From Cordylochernes scorpioides (lineage: Eukaryota; Arthropoda; Arachnida; Pseudoscorpiones; Chernetidae), in NCBI GenBank assembly GCA_030710605.1, contig CP092871.1, forward strand, positions 65,739,887 through 65,803,886: 64,000 nt of DNA. Direction: 5' to 3'. Numbering within the stretch: the stretch's first letter is position 1; every line of letters starts with the position of its first letter. This document shows, one piece after another, positions 11,000 to 21,675 of this stretch. A program made the position numbers and the translations under genes. The notes under the pieces were generated by a model that did not search any database, was not told where the DNA came from, and saw nothing but the letters and a program-made list of their open reading frames with translations.

Positions 11000-11018
11000 T
11001 GGTGGCAGCGATAACTGG
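11000..11018 (+). promoter_or_regulatory. Gypsy-B primer binding site
   Basis: tggtggcagcgataactgg starts with TGG right after the LTR, as expected for pairing with a tRNA 3' CCA end. The tRNA species was not determined. Confidence 0.7.
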
Positions 11019-11081
11019 ATAAAATACGAACCCGTATATTGCAAAATATCGATTTTTGCGTACCTTGGAAGATAATTCAAC

Positions 11082-13844
11082 ATGGCTCAGATTCAACCTC
11101 CAGAAACTTTCGACTTCTCGACTCCCAACGAATGGCCCAAATGGAGGAAGAGATTCGAACGATACCTCGTGGTCAGTGGAATGAAGAAGAAAGAGGAGGC
11201 GGACAAGATCGATTTGTTCATGTACTTGATGGGTGACCGCGCGGATGATATATTCAGGACCTTCAAGTTCGAAAAGGAGGAAGAGGCAACGAAAATTGAT
11301 TCCGTCCTCAAGGCGTTCGACAGCCACTTCTGTGTCAGAAAGAATATTATCTACGAACGTGCGAAATTTAATTCAAGAATCCAAGAGGATCGGGAGCCAG
11401 TGGACGAATTCATCACTTCATTGTACAAATTGGCTGATAGTTGCGAATTTGAGGGTCTTCATGAGCAGTTGATCCGTGACCGAATAGTGGTTGGAGTGAG
11501 GGACAAAGCTTTATCTGAAAGAATGCAGTTGGACAGCGAACTGACTTTGGAAAAGGCGGTGAAAATGGTTCGACAGCAGGAGGCCGTTCGACAGCAGCAA
11601 GTCGACCTGCAGCGTCCCTCAACAAGCCAAAAGGTCAGTCAGGTGAAGTTCAACTCGAAGAAACAATCACCCAAACAACAACAGCAGCCTTCGAGGAAGA
11701 AGGAGAAGTCAGCCAAAACAAGATCACGGTGTCCAAAATGCGGAGGTTTCACCCACAGGGAAGGACAGGCCTGCCGTGCTGAAGGACAAAGATGTTACCT
11801 ATGTTCAAAAACTGGCCATTTTGCAAATTGCTGCCCAGATAAGCAGGCGAAGACTGCGGAAGTCAAAGCTGTTTCTGAACTTGATGAAGAAATTGATTTT
11901 CTCCTGGAGGTCTCAGCTGTGGAGGATTCATCTAATCTCGATGATGATGAAGGCGAGTGCAGGAGGCGATGGACAGCAGAAATCCAAGTGAACGGGAAAC
12001 AGGTGAAGTTCAAGCTCGACTCACAGGCGGATGTTACATGTGTTCCTCTCTGTCTCTTCAAGAAGATAATGGGACAGCAACGACTAGTGGAAAGTGATAT
12101 CAACCTTAGAGCTGCTGAATTCTCCGAACTTCAGACTGTGGGTATGTTTATATCAACGCTGCGAAATGGCAATTATGAAATCAAGGAGAAGATTTATGTC
12201 ATTCGTCGTTTGAGTGAACCTCTTCTGAGTCGCCGGGCATGTGAGCTCTTGAACCTGGCGAGGCGGATTGAAGTGGTTGCGACGAGAATTAACCCGATCA
12301 AGGAATTCCCTGAAGTATTTGAAGGACTGGGACAGATCGGAAACCCTTACGAAATCAAATTGAAACCTGGAGCAAAACCATATGCTGTGCATACTCCTCG
12401 ACGGGTACCAATACCTTTGATGGAAAAGCTCAAGACAAGATTGGACATCCCTGGAAAGGAGCTGCTCGACGCCGATGCATTATCCAGACAACCACTTCTT
12501 ACAACCGAGGGAGGTGAAGACGAACGGCCAACCTCAGCGCATATAAATGCAGTTCTCTCGAGTATAACCGACAAAGACGAGATGTTGACGAAGATTTTTG
12601 AAGCTCAACAAGAGGATACGACCCTGAAAGCAGTAGTCAACTACCTTGAGCAAGGCTGGCCAGATAAGAAGAAGATGTCACAGGCTCTGCTCTCTTATTG
12701 GCATGTCAAGGATGAACTCGGCGTTCAAAATGGACTACTGATGCGTAGCTGTCGTCTTGTTATTCCAGCAAGTATGAAACTGGAGATCCTAGAGAAGTTG
12801 CACGCTGGGCACTTCGGGATTACAAAAACAAGACTTCGCGCACGTGAGACGGTATGGTGGCCTGGAATTTCGGAGGAGATCGCGGAAACGGTCAGAAAGT
12901 GCAGTGTCTGTATCCAGGAAGCCGTCTCAAAACATGAACCTTTGATACCAACCAACTTTCCTACACGACCGTGGCAAAAGATTGGAATGGATTTGTTCAA
13001 GTTCGAGAATAAGTGGTATCTAGTCGTCATTGACTATTATTCTCGCTTTCCTGAAATGGTTCAGCTGGATCGGCTCACAGCCAGTGTGGTGGTGCGTAGT
13101 TGCAAATCCATATTTGCCCGACATGGAGTACCAGAAACTGTTGTAAGCGATAATGGGACGCAATTTGGAGCTGCTCGTGAATTTGCAAGTTTCGCAAGGC
13201 AGTATGGATTCACACATGTGACTTCAAGTCCTCGATTCCCGCAGAGCAATGGGATGGCAGAAGTAGGTGTGAAAATTGCTAAGATGATCCTCAAGAAAAA
13301 TCTAGACCCATCGCTTGGACTCCTGGAGTATCGATCGACCCCTTTGGAGAACGGTTACAGCCCTGCTGAGCTTCTCATGGGACGTAAACTCCGAACGACC
13401 TTGCCAATTGCACCAGAGAATCTTAATCCAAAGTTGGTGGACTCTCAGACCCTGAAAAGAAAGGAGGGGAGAAGGAGAAAGGATATGAAATCCAGATATG
13501 ATCGACGCTGCGGAGCAACGGACATGGAGGAGCTATCCGAAGGTGACACGGTTTGGATTACAGATATGCGAACCTGGGGGATTGTAAAGCAGAAAGCATC
13601 GACACCAAGGTCATATATGGTTGATACTCCAGTTGGGACTTTACGTCGAAACAGGTTCCATCTACGAAAAGGAGATACAGTGCAATATCCAGCCGACCCA
13701 TCGACGCCGACCTTTTCGGGGGAGGAACTGGTTGAAAATGAAAAGACCCCAGTTGTGGATTGTCCCTCTAACGACTCAGAAGACGGCCAGATAAGAACCC
13801 GGAGTGGACGAATTGTTAAACCTGTGGATCGCCTTCATTATTAA
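11082..13844 (+). CDS. Gypsy-B gag-protease-integrase fusion lacking RT and RNase H
   Basis: 920 codons from an ATG 82 bp after the LTR. Gag spans about residues 1-200; zinc knuckles (CPKCGGFTH, CYLCSKTGHFANC) about 216-253; protease with LDSQADV about 311; then the pre-RT linker YAVHTPRRVPIPLMEKL. Near residue 455 (about 12445) the sequence jumps directly to the end of RNase H (LDADALSRQ). Integrase follows: HHCC zinc domain (HAGHFG...CSVC, about 565-605), catalytic D in GMDLF, D in SDNGTQF (about 690), E in the NGMAEVG region (about 723), and a C-terminal DNA-binding segment. Gypsy pol normally has roughly 450 more residues here. The deletion keeps the frame and the ORF has no stop, so the truncated polyprotein may still be made and assemble particles with RT from a full-length relative. 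Confidence 0.92.
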   Translation: MAQIQPPETFDFSTPNEWPKWRKRFERYLVVSGMKKKEEADKIDLFMYLMGDRADDIFRTFKFEKEEEATKIDSVLKAFDSHFCVRKNIIYERAKFNSRIQEDREPVDEFITSLYKLADSCEFEGLHEQLIRDRIVVGVRDKALSERMQLDSELTLEKAVKMVRQQEAVRQQQVDLQRPSTSQKVSQVKFNSKKQSPKQQQQPSRKKEKSAKTRSRCPKCGGFTHREGQACRAEGQRCYLCSKTGHFANCCPDKQAKTAEVKAVSELDEEIDFLLEVSAVEDSSNLDDDEGECRRRWTAEIQVNGKQVKFKLDSQADVTCVPLCLFKKIMGQQRLVESDINLRAAEFSELQTVGMFISTLRNGNYEIKEKIYVIRRLSEPLLSRRACELLNLARRIEVVATRINPIKEFPEVFEGLGQIGNPYEIKLKPGAKPYAVHTPRRVPIPLMEKLKTRLDIPGKELLDADALSRQPLLTTEGGEDERPTSAHINAVLSSITDKDEMLTKIFEAQQEDTTLKAVVNYLEQGWPDKKKMSQALLSYWHVKDELGVQNGLLMRSCRLVIPASMKLEILEKLHAGHFGITKTRLRARETVWWPGISEEIAETVRKCSVCIQEAVSKHEPLIPTNFPTRPWQKIGMDLFKFENKWYLVVIDYYSRFPEMVQLDRLTASVVVRSCKSIFARHGVPETVVSDNGTQFGAAREFASFARQYGFTHVTSSPRFPQSNGMAEVGVKIAKMILKKNLDPSLGLLEYRSTPLENGYSPAELLMGRKLRTTLPIAPENLNPKLVDSQTLKRKEGRRRKDMKSRYDRRCGATDMEELSEGDTVWITDMRTWGIVKQKASTPRSYMVDTPVGTLRRNRFHLRKGDTVQYPADPSTPTFSGEELVENEKTPVVDCPSNDSEDGQIRTRSGRIVKPVDRLHY

Positions 13845-13904
13845 TTATATTATGCATTTAAAGTTTGTAATGTATATATATATTTCAAGTCTTAAAAAGG
13901 GGGA

Positions 13905-14028
13905 TGTGCTGAGAACATGTAAGAAAACATCTACGTATGTTTTCCCACGTGACGCAGCGGAGCGTGACCTTGCCAGCACGGGTGAGTCAGTTGTTGTTTT
14001 AAACTCTGTATCGATGGACATTAAAACA
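13905..14028 (+). repeat. Gypsy-B 3' LTR
   Basis: Apparently identical to the 5' LTR; followed by TSD cagag. Confidence 0.95.
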
Positions 14029-14033
14029 CAGAG

Positions 14034-14560
14034 TAATATCGAAATTGATAATCTGTTATTAGAATTAAAAAATACTTCGCTACAATATATATGACGCTGG
14101 TACTTTGCACCGAGGTAATTTACTATTGTCTACTTCTGACGAGAACATCTATCTTTTTTCGCTTATATACTGGCACCAAAATGTAACGAACTATTTCAAT
14201 TTCTATTTTTTCTTCGCAATATAGCGTTTTACTAGAAATGGAAGGTCGCTAAAGTAAATAAATTTCTTTCAAAATGAACTATGTAAGTACTTATAGAGTG
14301 AGGTTAGAATTTAGAAATTTTATTTTTACCTGATAACCATTTTGAATGGATTGTTCTGTTGCTAAGTTGATAATTGTTGGAATTTCCTTCTCGACCCCCC
14401 CCCCCCCCCCCCCACATGTGAATTAACCAAGAAAATCCGATTGAATTGAGTATGTTAGTCAAGCTTTCCGCAAACCCGATATTGATATTTCTTATTCTTT
14501 ATCTCCAATAGTTGAGTTAGATACATATGAGGAAGTTGGCTATTATCCATCTTCATGATT
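14034..14560. other. no gene; 19-base poly-C run
   Basis: AT-rich flank with an uninterrupted run of 19 C at 14395-14413, striking in such AT-rich DNA. No coding frame was seen. Confidence 0.7.
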
Positions 14561-15300
14561 TTAAGTCAGAACCTGAGTGTTAATTTCAACACTGTAGGTT
14601 CGTCCACATTCCATGTGCAGAAAATAACCGGGAGCATATCTAGGTAAATTTAAGAGCCGTCGGATAAAATTGTAATGAATCCCGGATACCAAGATTTTCT
14701 GGTTATTGGCCCAAATCGGAGCTGCATAAAGCAAGGTTGAGAGCACCATTGAATCCAAAAGACCGAGTGAGGATTCGATAGAGTTGATTTTTTTTATATG
14801 GTCAATATTGTCCAAACCGCATTAATAGCATTTAGCGACTTGTTTTTAAAAGGTTGCGCCGCCTGTTGAGTTTGAAGCTGTCATCTGGTAACCCAAATAT
14901 GTTCATTTAGATGTTGTAATGAGAGGCAGTTGTCCCCAGAACAAAACGTCAGTTCGAGCTAGTTGACCTCCATTTATAAACACCATAACACTTGATTTCT
15001 TTTGTTCAAAATTGGGAAATTTTATTCGAAATATTTTCAGAGAAAATTAATATTTATTTGAAGATTTATTTTGTATTCTTCCACATTAACAAAAGCACAA
15101 TGTCGTCTGCGAACAGAAGGAGGTTTATGTTTCCATAATTCGGTAAATAGATACTTGGCATGTCCGCATCATCATATATAGAAAATAAATCATTTAAAAA
15201 ATATATTAATCTACCAGGCGCGATATTGAAATATTTACGCCTATTACAGAGGAAACAAACAAAAAATAACAAACAAATTAAAATGTTGAATTAAATATTT
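14561..15300 (-). pseudogene. LINE reverse transcriptase remnant
   Basis: Read on the minus strand: LLLFADDIVLL (about 15070-15130, RT catalytic motif), then in shifted frames a MNIFGLPDDSFKLN stretch (YLG-type block after the palm), and STLLYAAPIWAN followed by RRLLNLPRYAPGY in the C-terminal region. Several frameshifts and stops; 5' and 3' ends missing. Resembles I/Jockey/R1-group LINEs. Confidence 0.65.
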
Positions 15301-15902
15301 ACAAATTTACGTGTATTAAACGACAGAGTTCATAAAATTTATATAGACAAATCTTTTAGATCAGGGAACAAGCCATGTCTCACTTCAGCAAAGTTCGGAC
15401 AGTCATTGATGAGGTGAAGAGCAGTTTGTTCAGTTTCTCCGCAAGAACAATTTGGTGTTTCTGATAGACCTCTTTTATGTAAGTATTTCTGGAATTTTCC
15501 GTGTGATGTAACAAAATGTAAAATTTGAATGGAACTGTGTAGAAATTCCGTTTGGAAAAATAGTGCGAATTGTATATATGGACATGTACATATGAATGGA
15601 TTGATACAAATGATTCATAATAATAGCTTTTTTCTGCCATTTATTGATTTTATTTAACAGTTGCAAAGACACGCCATATCCACAATTTATTGCTGTGAGT
15701 ATTTCTCTTTATAATTTTGTTTTTTTCAGTTCGTATTTTATTATTTTATAGTTTAGATAGTCTTTTACGAAAGGTGTATGCGAAAGGAGGTGTGAACATT
15801 CGTACGATATGGTTCGACATTCATGTACCACTGAGATAAGAATATTATGTTGTAGCGAATGAAGTTTCTGTAAAGAACGTATAGAAATAAATGGATACCA
15901 TA

Positions 15903-17232
15903 CGAGGTGTGTTCAAAAAGTATCGCGACTTTTGAATTTTCGCGGGTTACGTACGAGTATATTCGAATTTCGATCTTTTTGTGGCTTTATGTTGGTACTC
16001 ATGTCTCTCACTTATGCCGACAAGCTCGGCCATTTTGAATGTTCACTTAATTGTTGACAGCTGCTTTGCTTGCAGGTGTTTTGGATCGTCTTCGATTTTT
16101 ACCTATTAAAAAAATGGATCAAAGAACCTGTATCAAATTTTGTGTGAAAAACGAAATTAAGTGCGCGGATGCATTCCGAATGTTGACTGTGGCATACGGA
16201 GAAGCTACCCTGGACCGAAGCAACGTTTATCGGTGGTACAAAATGTTCTCAGAAGGCCGAGAAGATGTGAACGACGAAGAGCGTGCCGGACGCCCGAGCA
16301 CTTCAACAACAGACGAAAAAATTAATGAAGTGGAGAAAATGATATTGGCCAATCGTAGAATCACCGTTAGAGAAGTTGCTGGGGACCTAAACATATCGAT
16401 TGGCTCGTGCCGTTCGATTTTTATCAATGATTTGGGCGTGAGACGGGTCGCCGCGAAATTCGTACCAAAACTGCTCAATTGCGACCAAAAACAGCATAGC
16501 ATGAACATTGCTAATGAGATGTTGGACTCTGTCCGCGACGACCCAAATTTGCTCCAGAGGGTCATAACTGGTGACGAAGCGTGGGTTTATGGTTATGACG
16601 TGGAAACCAAAGCTCAATCATCTCAATGGAAGCTGCCGCACGAATCAAGACCGAAAAAAGCGCGCCAAGTTCGGTCGAATGTGAAAGTTTTGCTGACAGT
16701 TTTCTTCGATTGCAGGGGCGTGGTGCATCATGAGTTATTGCCACAGGGTAGAACGGTCAATAAGGAATATTACCTGCAAGTTATGCGCAATTTGCGCGAA
16801 GCAATCCGCCAGAAACGCCCGGATTTGTGGAAGAACAAAAATTGGCTTTTGCACCACGATAACGCCCCTGCTCACACATCGTTGCTTGTGCGCGACTTTT
16901 TGGCCAAAAACAACACACTAATGATGCCGCAGCCACCGTATTTCCCAGATCTGGCCCCCTGTGACTTTCTCTTGTTCCCTAAACTGAAGAGGCCCATGAA
17001 AGGACGACGTTACGCTACGCTTGACGAGATAAAAACGGCATCGAAGGAGGAGCTGAAAAAGATTTTTTTTTAAATGATTTTTTGAAGTGCTTCGAAGATT
17101 GGAAAAACCGTTGGCACAAGTGTATAATATCTCGTGGGGATTACTTTGAAGGGGACAAAATAGGTATTCATGAATAAATAAATAATAATTAAAAAAAACA
17201 CAAAAGTCGCGATACGTTTTGAACATACCTCG
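15903..17232 (+). mobile_element. Mariner-1, near-intact Tc1/mariner element
   Basis: About 1330 bp with terminal inverted repeats cgaggtgtgttcaaaaagta at the left and cgaggtatgttcaaaacgta at the right (read in reverse), both continuing tcgcgactttt. TA (15901-15902) flanks the left; the right flank reads TT, so the TA duplication is decayed on that side. Nested in a minus-strand LINE. Confidence 0.9.
16114..17073 (+). CDS. mariner transposase, C-terminus frameshifted
   Basis: DD34D transposase that cuts and joins the element ends at TA. The start at ATG 16114 (MDQRTCIKFC) matches the usual mariner start; the upstream in-frame extension is not part of the protein. Helix-turn-helix N-terminus, the linker WVYGYD with catalytic D in TGDEAW, second D in HHDNAPAH, third D in DLAPCDFLLF, 34 residues apart, all intact. 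The frame ends early in a run of nine T (about 17063-17071); the usual C-terminus (NDFLKCFEDW, GDYFEG) continues immediately in another frame to about 17173. Thus a single homopolymer indel removes the last 30-odd residues. Sequence resembles the irritans subfamily. Confidence 0.9.
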   Translation: MDQRTCIKFCVKNEIKCADAFRMLTVAYGEATLDRSNVYRWYKMFSEGREDVNDEERAGRPSTSTTDEKINEVEKMILANRRITVREVAGDLNISIGSCRSIFINDLGVRRVAAKFVPKLLNCDQKQHSMNIANEMLDSVRDDPNLLQRVITGDEAWVYGYDVETKAQSSQWKLPHESRPKKARQVRSNVKVLLTVFFDCRGVVHHELLPQGRTVNKEYYLQVMRNLREAIRQKRPDLWKNKNWLLHHDNAPAHTSLLVRDFLAKNNTLMMPQPPYFPDLAPCDFLLFPKLKRPMKGRRYATLDEIKTASKEELKKIFF

Positions 17233-17694
17233 TTTTTCGCTAGCATAAGTGGCTTTCGATCGTATGTGTAATTTATAAATTGTACTTCGTTTATTATAGT
17301 CAAACCCCCAAGATTTTTTACAAATTGAGAAAAGAATGTGAAAAAATAGTACAAATGTGACATTTTACTGGGATAAGGTTTATAAATTAAGAAAACGGCA
17401 TCTCAAGAATGTTTTTAATTTTTCTGCATTGAGCTACAATATTCTCTATGTGACTTGAGAAGTTGATCTTGTTTTTTTGTTATCGGAGAAATAGACTCTG
17501 AGTATCTTGATTTGATCGGTAATTTTCAGGCATATTCCTTTGTGTTCTTTTGTAAAATGAGTCTGATTATGGAAATAAGTTAAAGTTGTTTTTTTCGGTT
17601 GATAAATATAGTTTAGTTTCATCGCACCAATTGTTTATCCCATGAAGAACTGTTTGTATTAAATCTCTCAAGTCTATGGAAATGGAATGGAAAA

Positions 17695-19255
17695 AAATAA
17701 CAGAGGTTATATCAGAACATAGACAGAATCATTTAGTGTCGTTAATTGCAATCGATATAGAGGGTGCATTTGACAACGCATGGTGGCCAGCTCTTTTTAA
17801 AAGAACAGATCAAGATAATATATACCCGATGATTTGAAAAAAATATTGCAATCTTTCTTGAATAATAGAAAAACAATTTTTACTTATGGTGATAAGAAGG
17901 TTAATAAAACAATTTCAAAAGGCTGTCCACAGGGCGGGGGACCACTGTCTCCATTGATATGGCTGATATCACTGAATGCTTTATTTTAAAAAATGCAGAT
18001 ACCCAATTCTGAAATACTGTGTTATGCTGATGATGTGACAATAATAGTATGGAATAAAGACAAGGATACTCTTAAAATTTGATGGAATTAACCTTGGAAA
18101 AGATCGATGGTGTAATCAAAATAAACTGAAAAACAGTTTTGAGAAAACTTTTACATTCTGCATTTTCACAATAAAGACATGCCCGCAATAAAGTTTGAAA
18201 ACAAAATAATTATACCAGTAAAAGAAATTAAAATATTAGGAGTCACTTTTGCAAATCATTTTAGAAAGAAAAAAAACTTAATTTCAATCCTCACATAGAT
18301 ATTATACTAAATAAAGCAAAAAATATTTTAAAATCTGCTACTGTCAATTTTTATACAAAATAATATTTAGGCCAATGCTTTCTTATGGATCGGAGATATG
18401 GTATAAATTCGTAAATAAGACAAATATAAATAAATTAAATTCATTTCAATACCAAATGGTATTATGGTGCACGTAATCATATAAAACGACAAGTTCTAAT
18501 TGTATACATAGCATAGCCAAGATGCCTTTGCTTAACGATTTAATTGAATCCAAAGAAATGAAATATGAATTAAATAATTTAAATTTAGACGAAAAACAAA
18601 AATACAATTTTGATATCCCAAGCATAATAACGGATTTTATTGAATTCAAAATGGCTACTTTAAAGAACAACACAAATTAAACTTTTCAAAGCTTCTTCCC
18701 TAACAGCATATCAAAATATTTCCGACCAAACTTTCATAATTCTCAATTCATTTCTAATCATGGAAATGTCAGAAGTTTTTAAAAAATAATTAAAGCGGTG
18801 GAAGACTCGAGTTATTATTATTATTATTTTTTTTTTGTGGACATGAGGAACAAACCTCAATACATCTTTTACTAGATTGTCCTGTTTTTCAAAACTACAG
18901 AATCGAAAATATTTTATAGTAACAGGTCCAAGTATTTTTATTTCCAGTAAAGAAATGTATATTAAATTCAATACCTTTTCTACAAAATTATATAGCAACA
19001 AATATCTTTTAAAAAACTGATAATTTATATTATGCTTATTGTACATATTGCCAGACACTTCTTCATTTTGTACACAGGTCTTTTCTCGTTTTTTTCTCTC
19101 TTTCCCATTGTTAACATCATATGACTATTCCATTCACGGCCTAAATTATTGTATATATGTAGTATATTTTGAATTAGTTTGAACACAACCTATAATATTT
19201 ATCATAACCCCATATCTATATGTATCGATCTTGTAACAAAATGACAAATAAAGCA
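17695..19255 (+). pseudogene. R1/Jockey-type LINE remnant
   Basis: Plus-strand RT fragments: AIDIEGAFDNAWWPAL (about 17750-17795), KGCPQGGGPLSP (about 17918-17955), CYADDVTIIVW (about 18020-18050), and a terminal zinc motif CGHEEQTSIHLLLDC (about 18838-18882). Multiple stops and frame changes. The 3' end is probably the gacaaataaagc tail near 19240-19255. The GAFDNAWW block is typical of R1/Jockey-group RTs. Confidence 0.7.
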
Positions 19256-19269
19256 AAGAGAGAGGTAGA

Positions 19270-19800
19270 CCAAGCGAAGCCATAGACCAAACGTACAGGT
19301 ATTATGATAATGAGTCACATCCGCCCAGGTGGCCGGCCAAGGTCAGACTATAGAAATCAAAACCAATCTATCGAAACCAAAACCTGATATGAAAGGCTAG
19401 ACACCGAGGCGCGCCGTTACGCCTGAGCAAACAAACAGCTTGACCAGCAGCCAATGAGAGTCAAGGCCAGGGTAGACGGTTGAGGGTTGCTATATATAGG
19501 GGTCGTTAGAAAGTTTCGTCAGATAGATAGATAGTTAGTAGTTGTTCGGTAGTTGTTTCAGAGCGACGCCGTTTCGGTCGGATCTTTCACTCACCCCTAT
19601 CCGCGATGTAGGGCTTCCATGACGCCCGTGGTCCGACTGTCTTCGTCCGTGGTCTACCTCTTCCTCTTGGAGTTACCATCTAGACCTGCCTCTGTCTCTT
19701 TGCTGTCCCAGTGCGGGAATCCCATCACGCACCCACTACCACGACTGCCCAGCACATTCCACATCGGGTTTACTACATATATATGTTTAAAAATGTAAAG
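19270..19800 (+). repeat. putative solo LTR of a gypsy-like element (family T)
   Basis: GC-richer block with a strong core promoter look: gctatatataggggtcgtta (about 19490), then a pyrimidine-rich region. Its 3' half (ccatctagacctgcctctg, ccactaccacgactgcc) is related to 26990-27395. No protein-coding domain is attached. Exact ends and TSD were not resolved. Confidence 0.4.
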
Positions 19801-19849
19801 GCATACACGTATGACAGCGCAAGTGTCCCTAGGGGGACATAGAGCTTTA

Positions 19850-21560
19850 TATTGAAATAAAATAATAAAAAAGAATATTATATTTGTGGCCCAAAGAACG
19901 ATATTATCGGCATATGCTACAGGACGAATGTTTGATATTTGAGTAAGGCGGACGAGGAGGCCGTTGAAGATGACGTTCCAAAGTAACGGAGACAGTGCTG
20001 TGGGCATCCTTTGTTTGGTTGTTTTGATACAAGAAATCAACCGTATTCAAATAAGACTTTACGGTCTTGAATATATAATTCTATTATTTTAATTTGATCA
20101 AATGGAGTGTTCAATTGATCAAGGGATTTAATTTTACTTGGATGCCAGGAATTGCCGCAGTAATATCTACTGAGAGTAGGACGACTAGTTTGTTTTGTTT
20201 AAATTCTATGATGTTTCTGGTTATTTCTTCAAGAGCGGAGATCGTTGAATGTCCCTTCAAGAAACCGACTTGTGTTCAGCAGGGGAGTTAAGTGATCCAT
20301 CATATTTCTGACAATAAATTTCTCAAAGATTTTGGCTAAGTTGGGAAGGACGTATATAGGGCGAAAGGCTTTATAACTCATATTGTTTGGCTTGTTGGGT
20401 TTGTTGAAAATACGTGCTGTGGAGGTTTTCCAAGGAAGAGGAAATTACTCATTTTCATGCATTTGTTAAAGGTCCTTAATAGAAGAAGTTTGATTTGATT
20501 ATATGGCCATTTTATCTTCCGATTCAATATATGATTTATTTCTGGAAATTTCTTTAGCTTCAGCAGTGATATCATCGTATCAAGATCAGATTCTGTAAAA
20601 ATCGCCTGTTTTTTTTTTCTTGTAATTAGGGATATAATTTCGAGTAATTATGTTTTGCACTGAATATCGGTAACTTGAGTATCATTTGGAAACAAAAAAA
20701 AATTATTGATAAGTTCTGACATAGCTATTGAACACGGATTTGAAGAATTATCAATAATTGGTAAATTTGTGCTATTTACCCTCAAATTATATATATTTTT
20801 GTTAATTTATGAACGCTCCAACTGTTGTATTTTGTCTTTTTCATGGCTCATATATTTGCGCCTTGCCTCGCAGAAAATGATTTTGCTTACTCTAGGAGAT
20901 TTATTTCTATAATATAGGTTGCGTATGTAATGAAAGTTTCGTTTTAGCATTTCAAGTTCGTTGTTCCACCATTTGATTGAATATGATGAGTTAGGCATAT
21001 TGGTTTCAATTAGGAGAGTTTTATACGCAGATTCAATTATTAATTACGAAATTTGACAGACCAGGCTACCCACTTCGTTTGGTTGTGTTGCTTCTGATTG
21101 TAGATCCCTTTAATTTTTCCATCGCAGTAAGGACAGTAGTAATTGTATTATTTTAAAAAGAATATTACGCCTATAAAATAGTTTTATAATTAGATAATGA
21201 ACTTGTTAACTATTAATTGATTTTGAGAATTTTGTTTATTTAGCTTGTTTTTATTTAAAATTCCACGTAGAATTAACATAATTTAGATTGATTCTTTTCA
21301 GTGTAGAGATTTGAAATATAACTCCTTTATGATCGGAAATAGGGAGAGTTGGGTCGTTTTCCAATTTTGAACCATGTTTATTGCCTGTGGATTGGTTAGA
21401 GTTAGATCTATTATGCCTGTTTCACGACAGGTAGGATGGGCATTATTATGAATATAGATATCGTGTTGAAAAATAAATTGATTCAGTTTCAGATCATCTT
21501 TATGATCACCTGAGAAGAGCTATATCTTATAAGATCATTATTTAAAAACTGTTCATGGTT
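19850..21560 (-). pseudogene. LINE remnant, endonuclease end to RT
   Basis: Minus strand, in order: endonuclease C-terminus (TGIIDLTLTNPQ followed in another frame by DHKGV, about 21330-21450), the linker SIKWWNNELEMLKRN (about 20910-20980), RT fingers around 20350-20480, GHSTISALEEITRN (about 20215-20270), SPLLWNVIFNGLLVRL and YADNIVLWA (about 19885-19990; N for the second Asp of YADD). Many frameshifts. Confidence 0.7.
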
Positions 21561-21562
21561 AT

Positions 21563-21670
21563 TGTTTAAATGTCCATCCATACAGAGTTCAAAACAATAA
21601 CTACTCACCCGTGCAGGCACGGTCACTCTCCGCCGCGTCACGTGGGAAAACATCCAATGTTCTCAGCACA
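21563..21670 (-). repeat. Solo LTR of the Gypsy-B family
   Basis: Reverse complement runs TGTGCTGAGAACATT...tttaaaca and aligns with the 124-bp Gypsy-B LTR, missing about 16 bp internally and with scattered changes. A perfect 5-bp TSD gttat flanks it (21558-21562 and 21671-21675). It arose by LTR-LTR recombination of an older insertion. Confidence 0.9.
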
Positions 21671-21675
21671 GTTAT

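Larger units (their letters stand above)
10876..14028 (+). mobile_element. Gypsy-B, LTR retrotransposon with in-frame RT/RNase H deletion
   Basis: 3153-bp Ty3/gypsy element with 124-bp LTRs that appear identical (TGTGCTGAGAAC...TTAAAACA) and a perfect TSD cagag (10871-10875 and 14029-14033). PBS tggtggcagcgataactgg follows the 5' LTR; a purine tract aaaaaggggga precedes the 3' LTR. One uninterrupted ORF runs through gag, protease and integrase, but RT and RNase H are absent. Confidence 0.95.
15345..17690 (-). pseudogene. LINE remnant interrupted by a mariner
   Basis: Minus-strand LINE pieces lie on both sides of the mariner at 15903-17232. At 17236-17690 is the post-palm RT segment (VLHGINNWCDETKL); at 15345-15900 is the C-terminus, with RTISYECSHLLSHTPF and then the terminal zinc motif NCSCGETEQTALHLINDC (about 15400-15450). 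Frameshifts throughout. The two halves are consecutive parts of one protein, so the mariner inserted into a pre-existing LINE. Confidence 0.65.

Noticed and set aside
19654..20040. 128-codon minus-strand frame as a gene
   Set aside because: Only its N-terminal half is RT (a LINE remnant); the rest reads through an unrelated LTR-like block.
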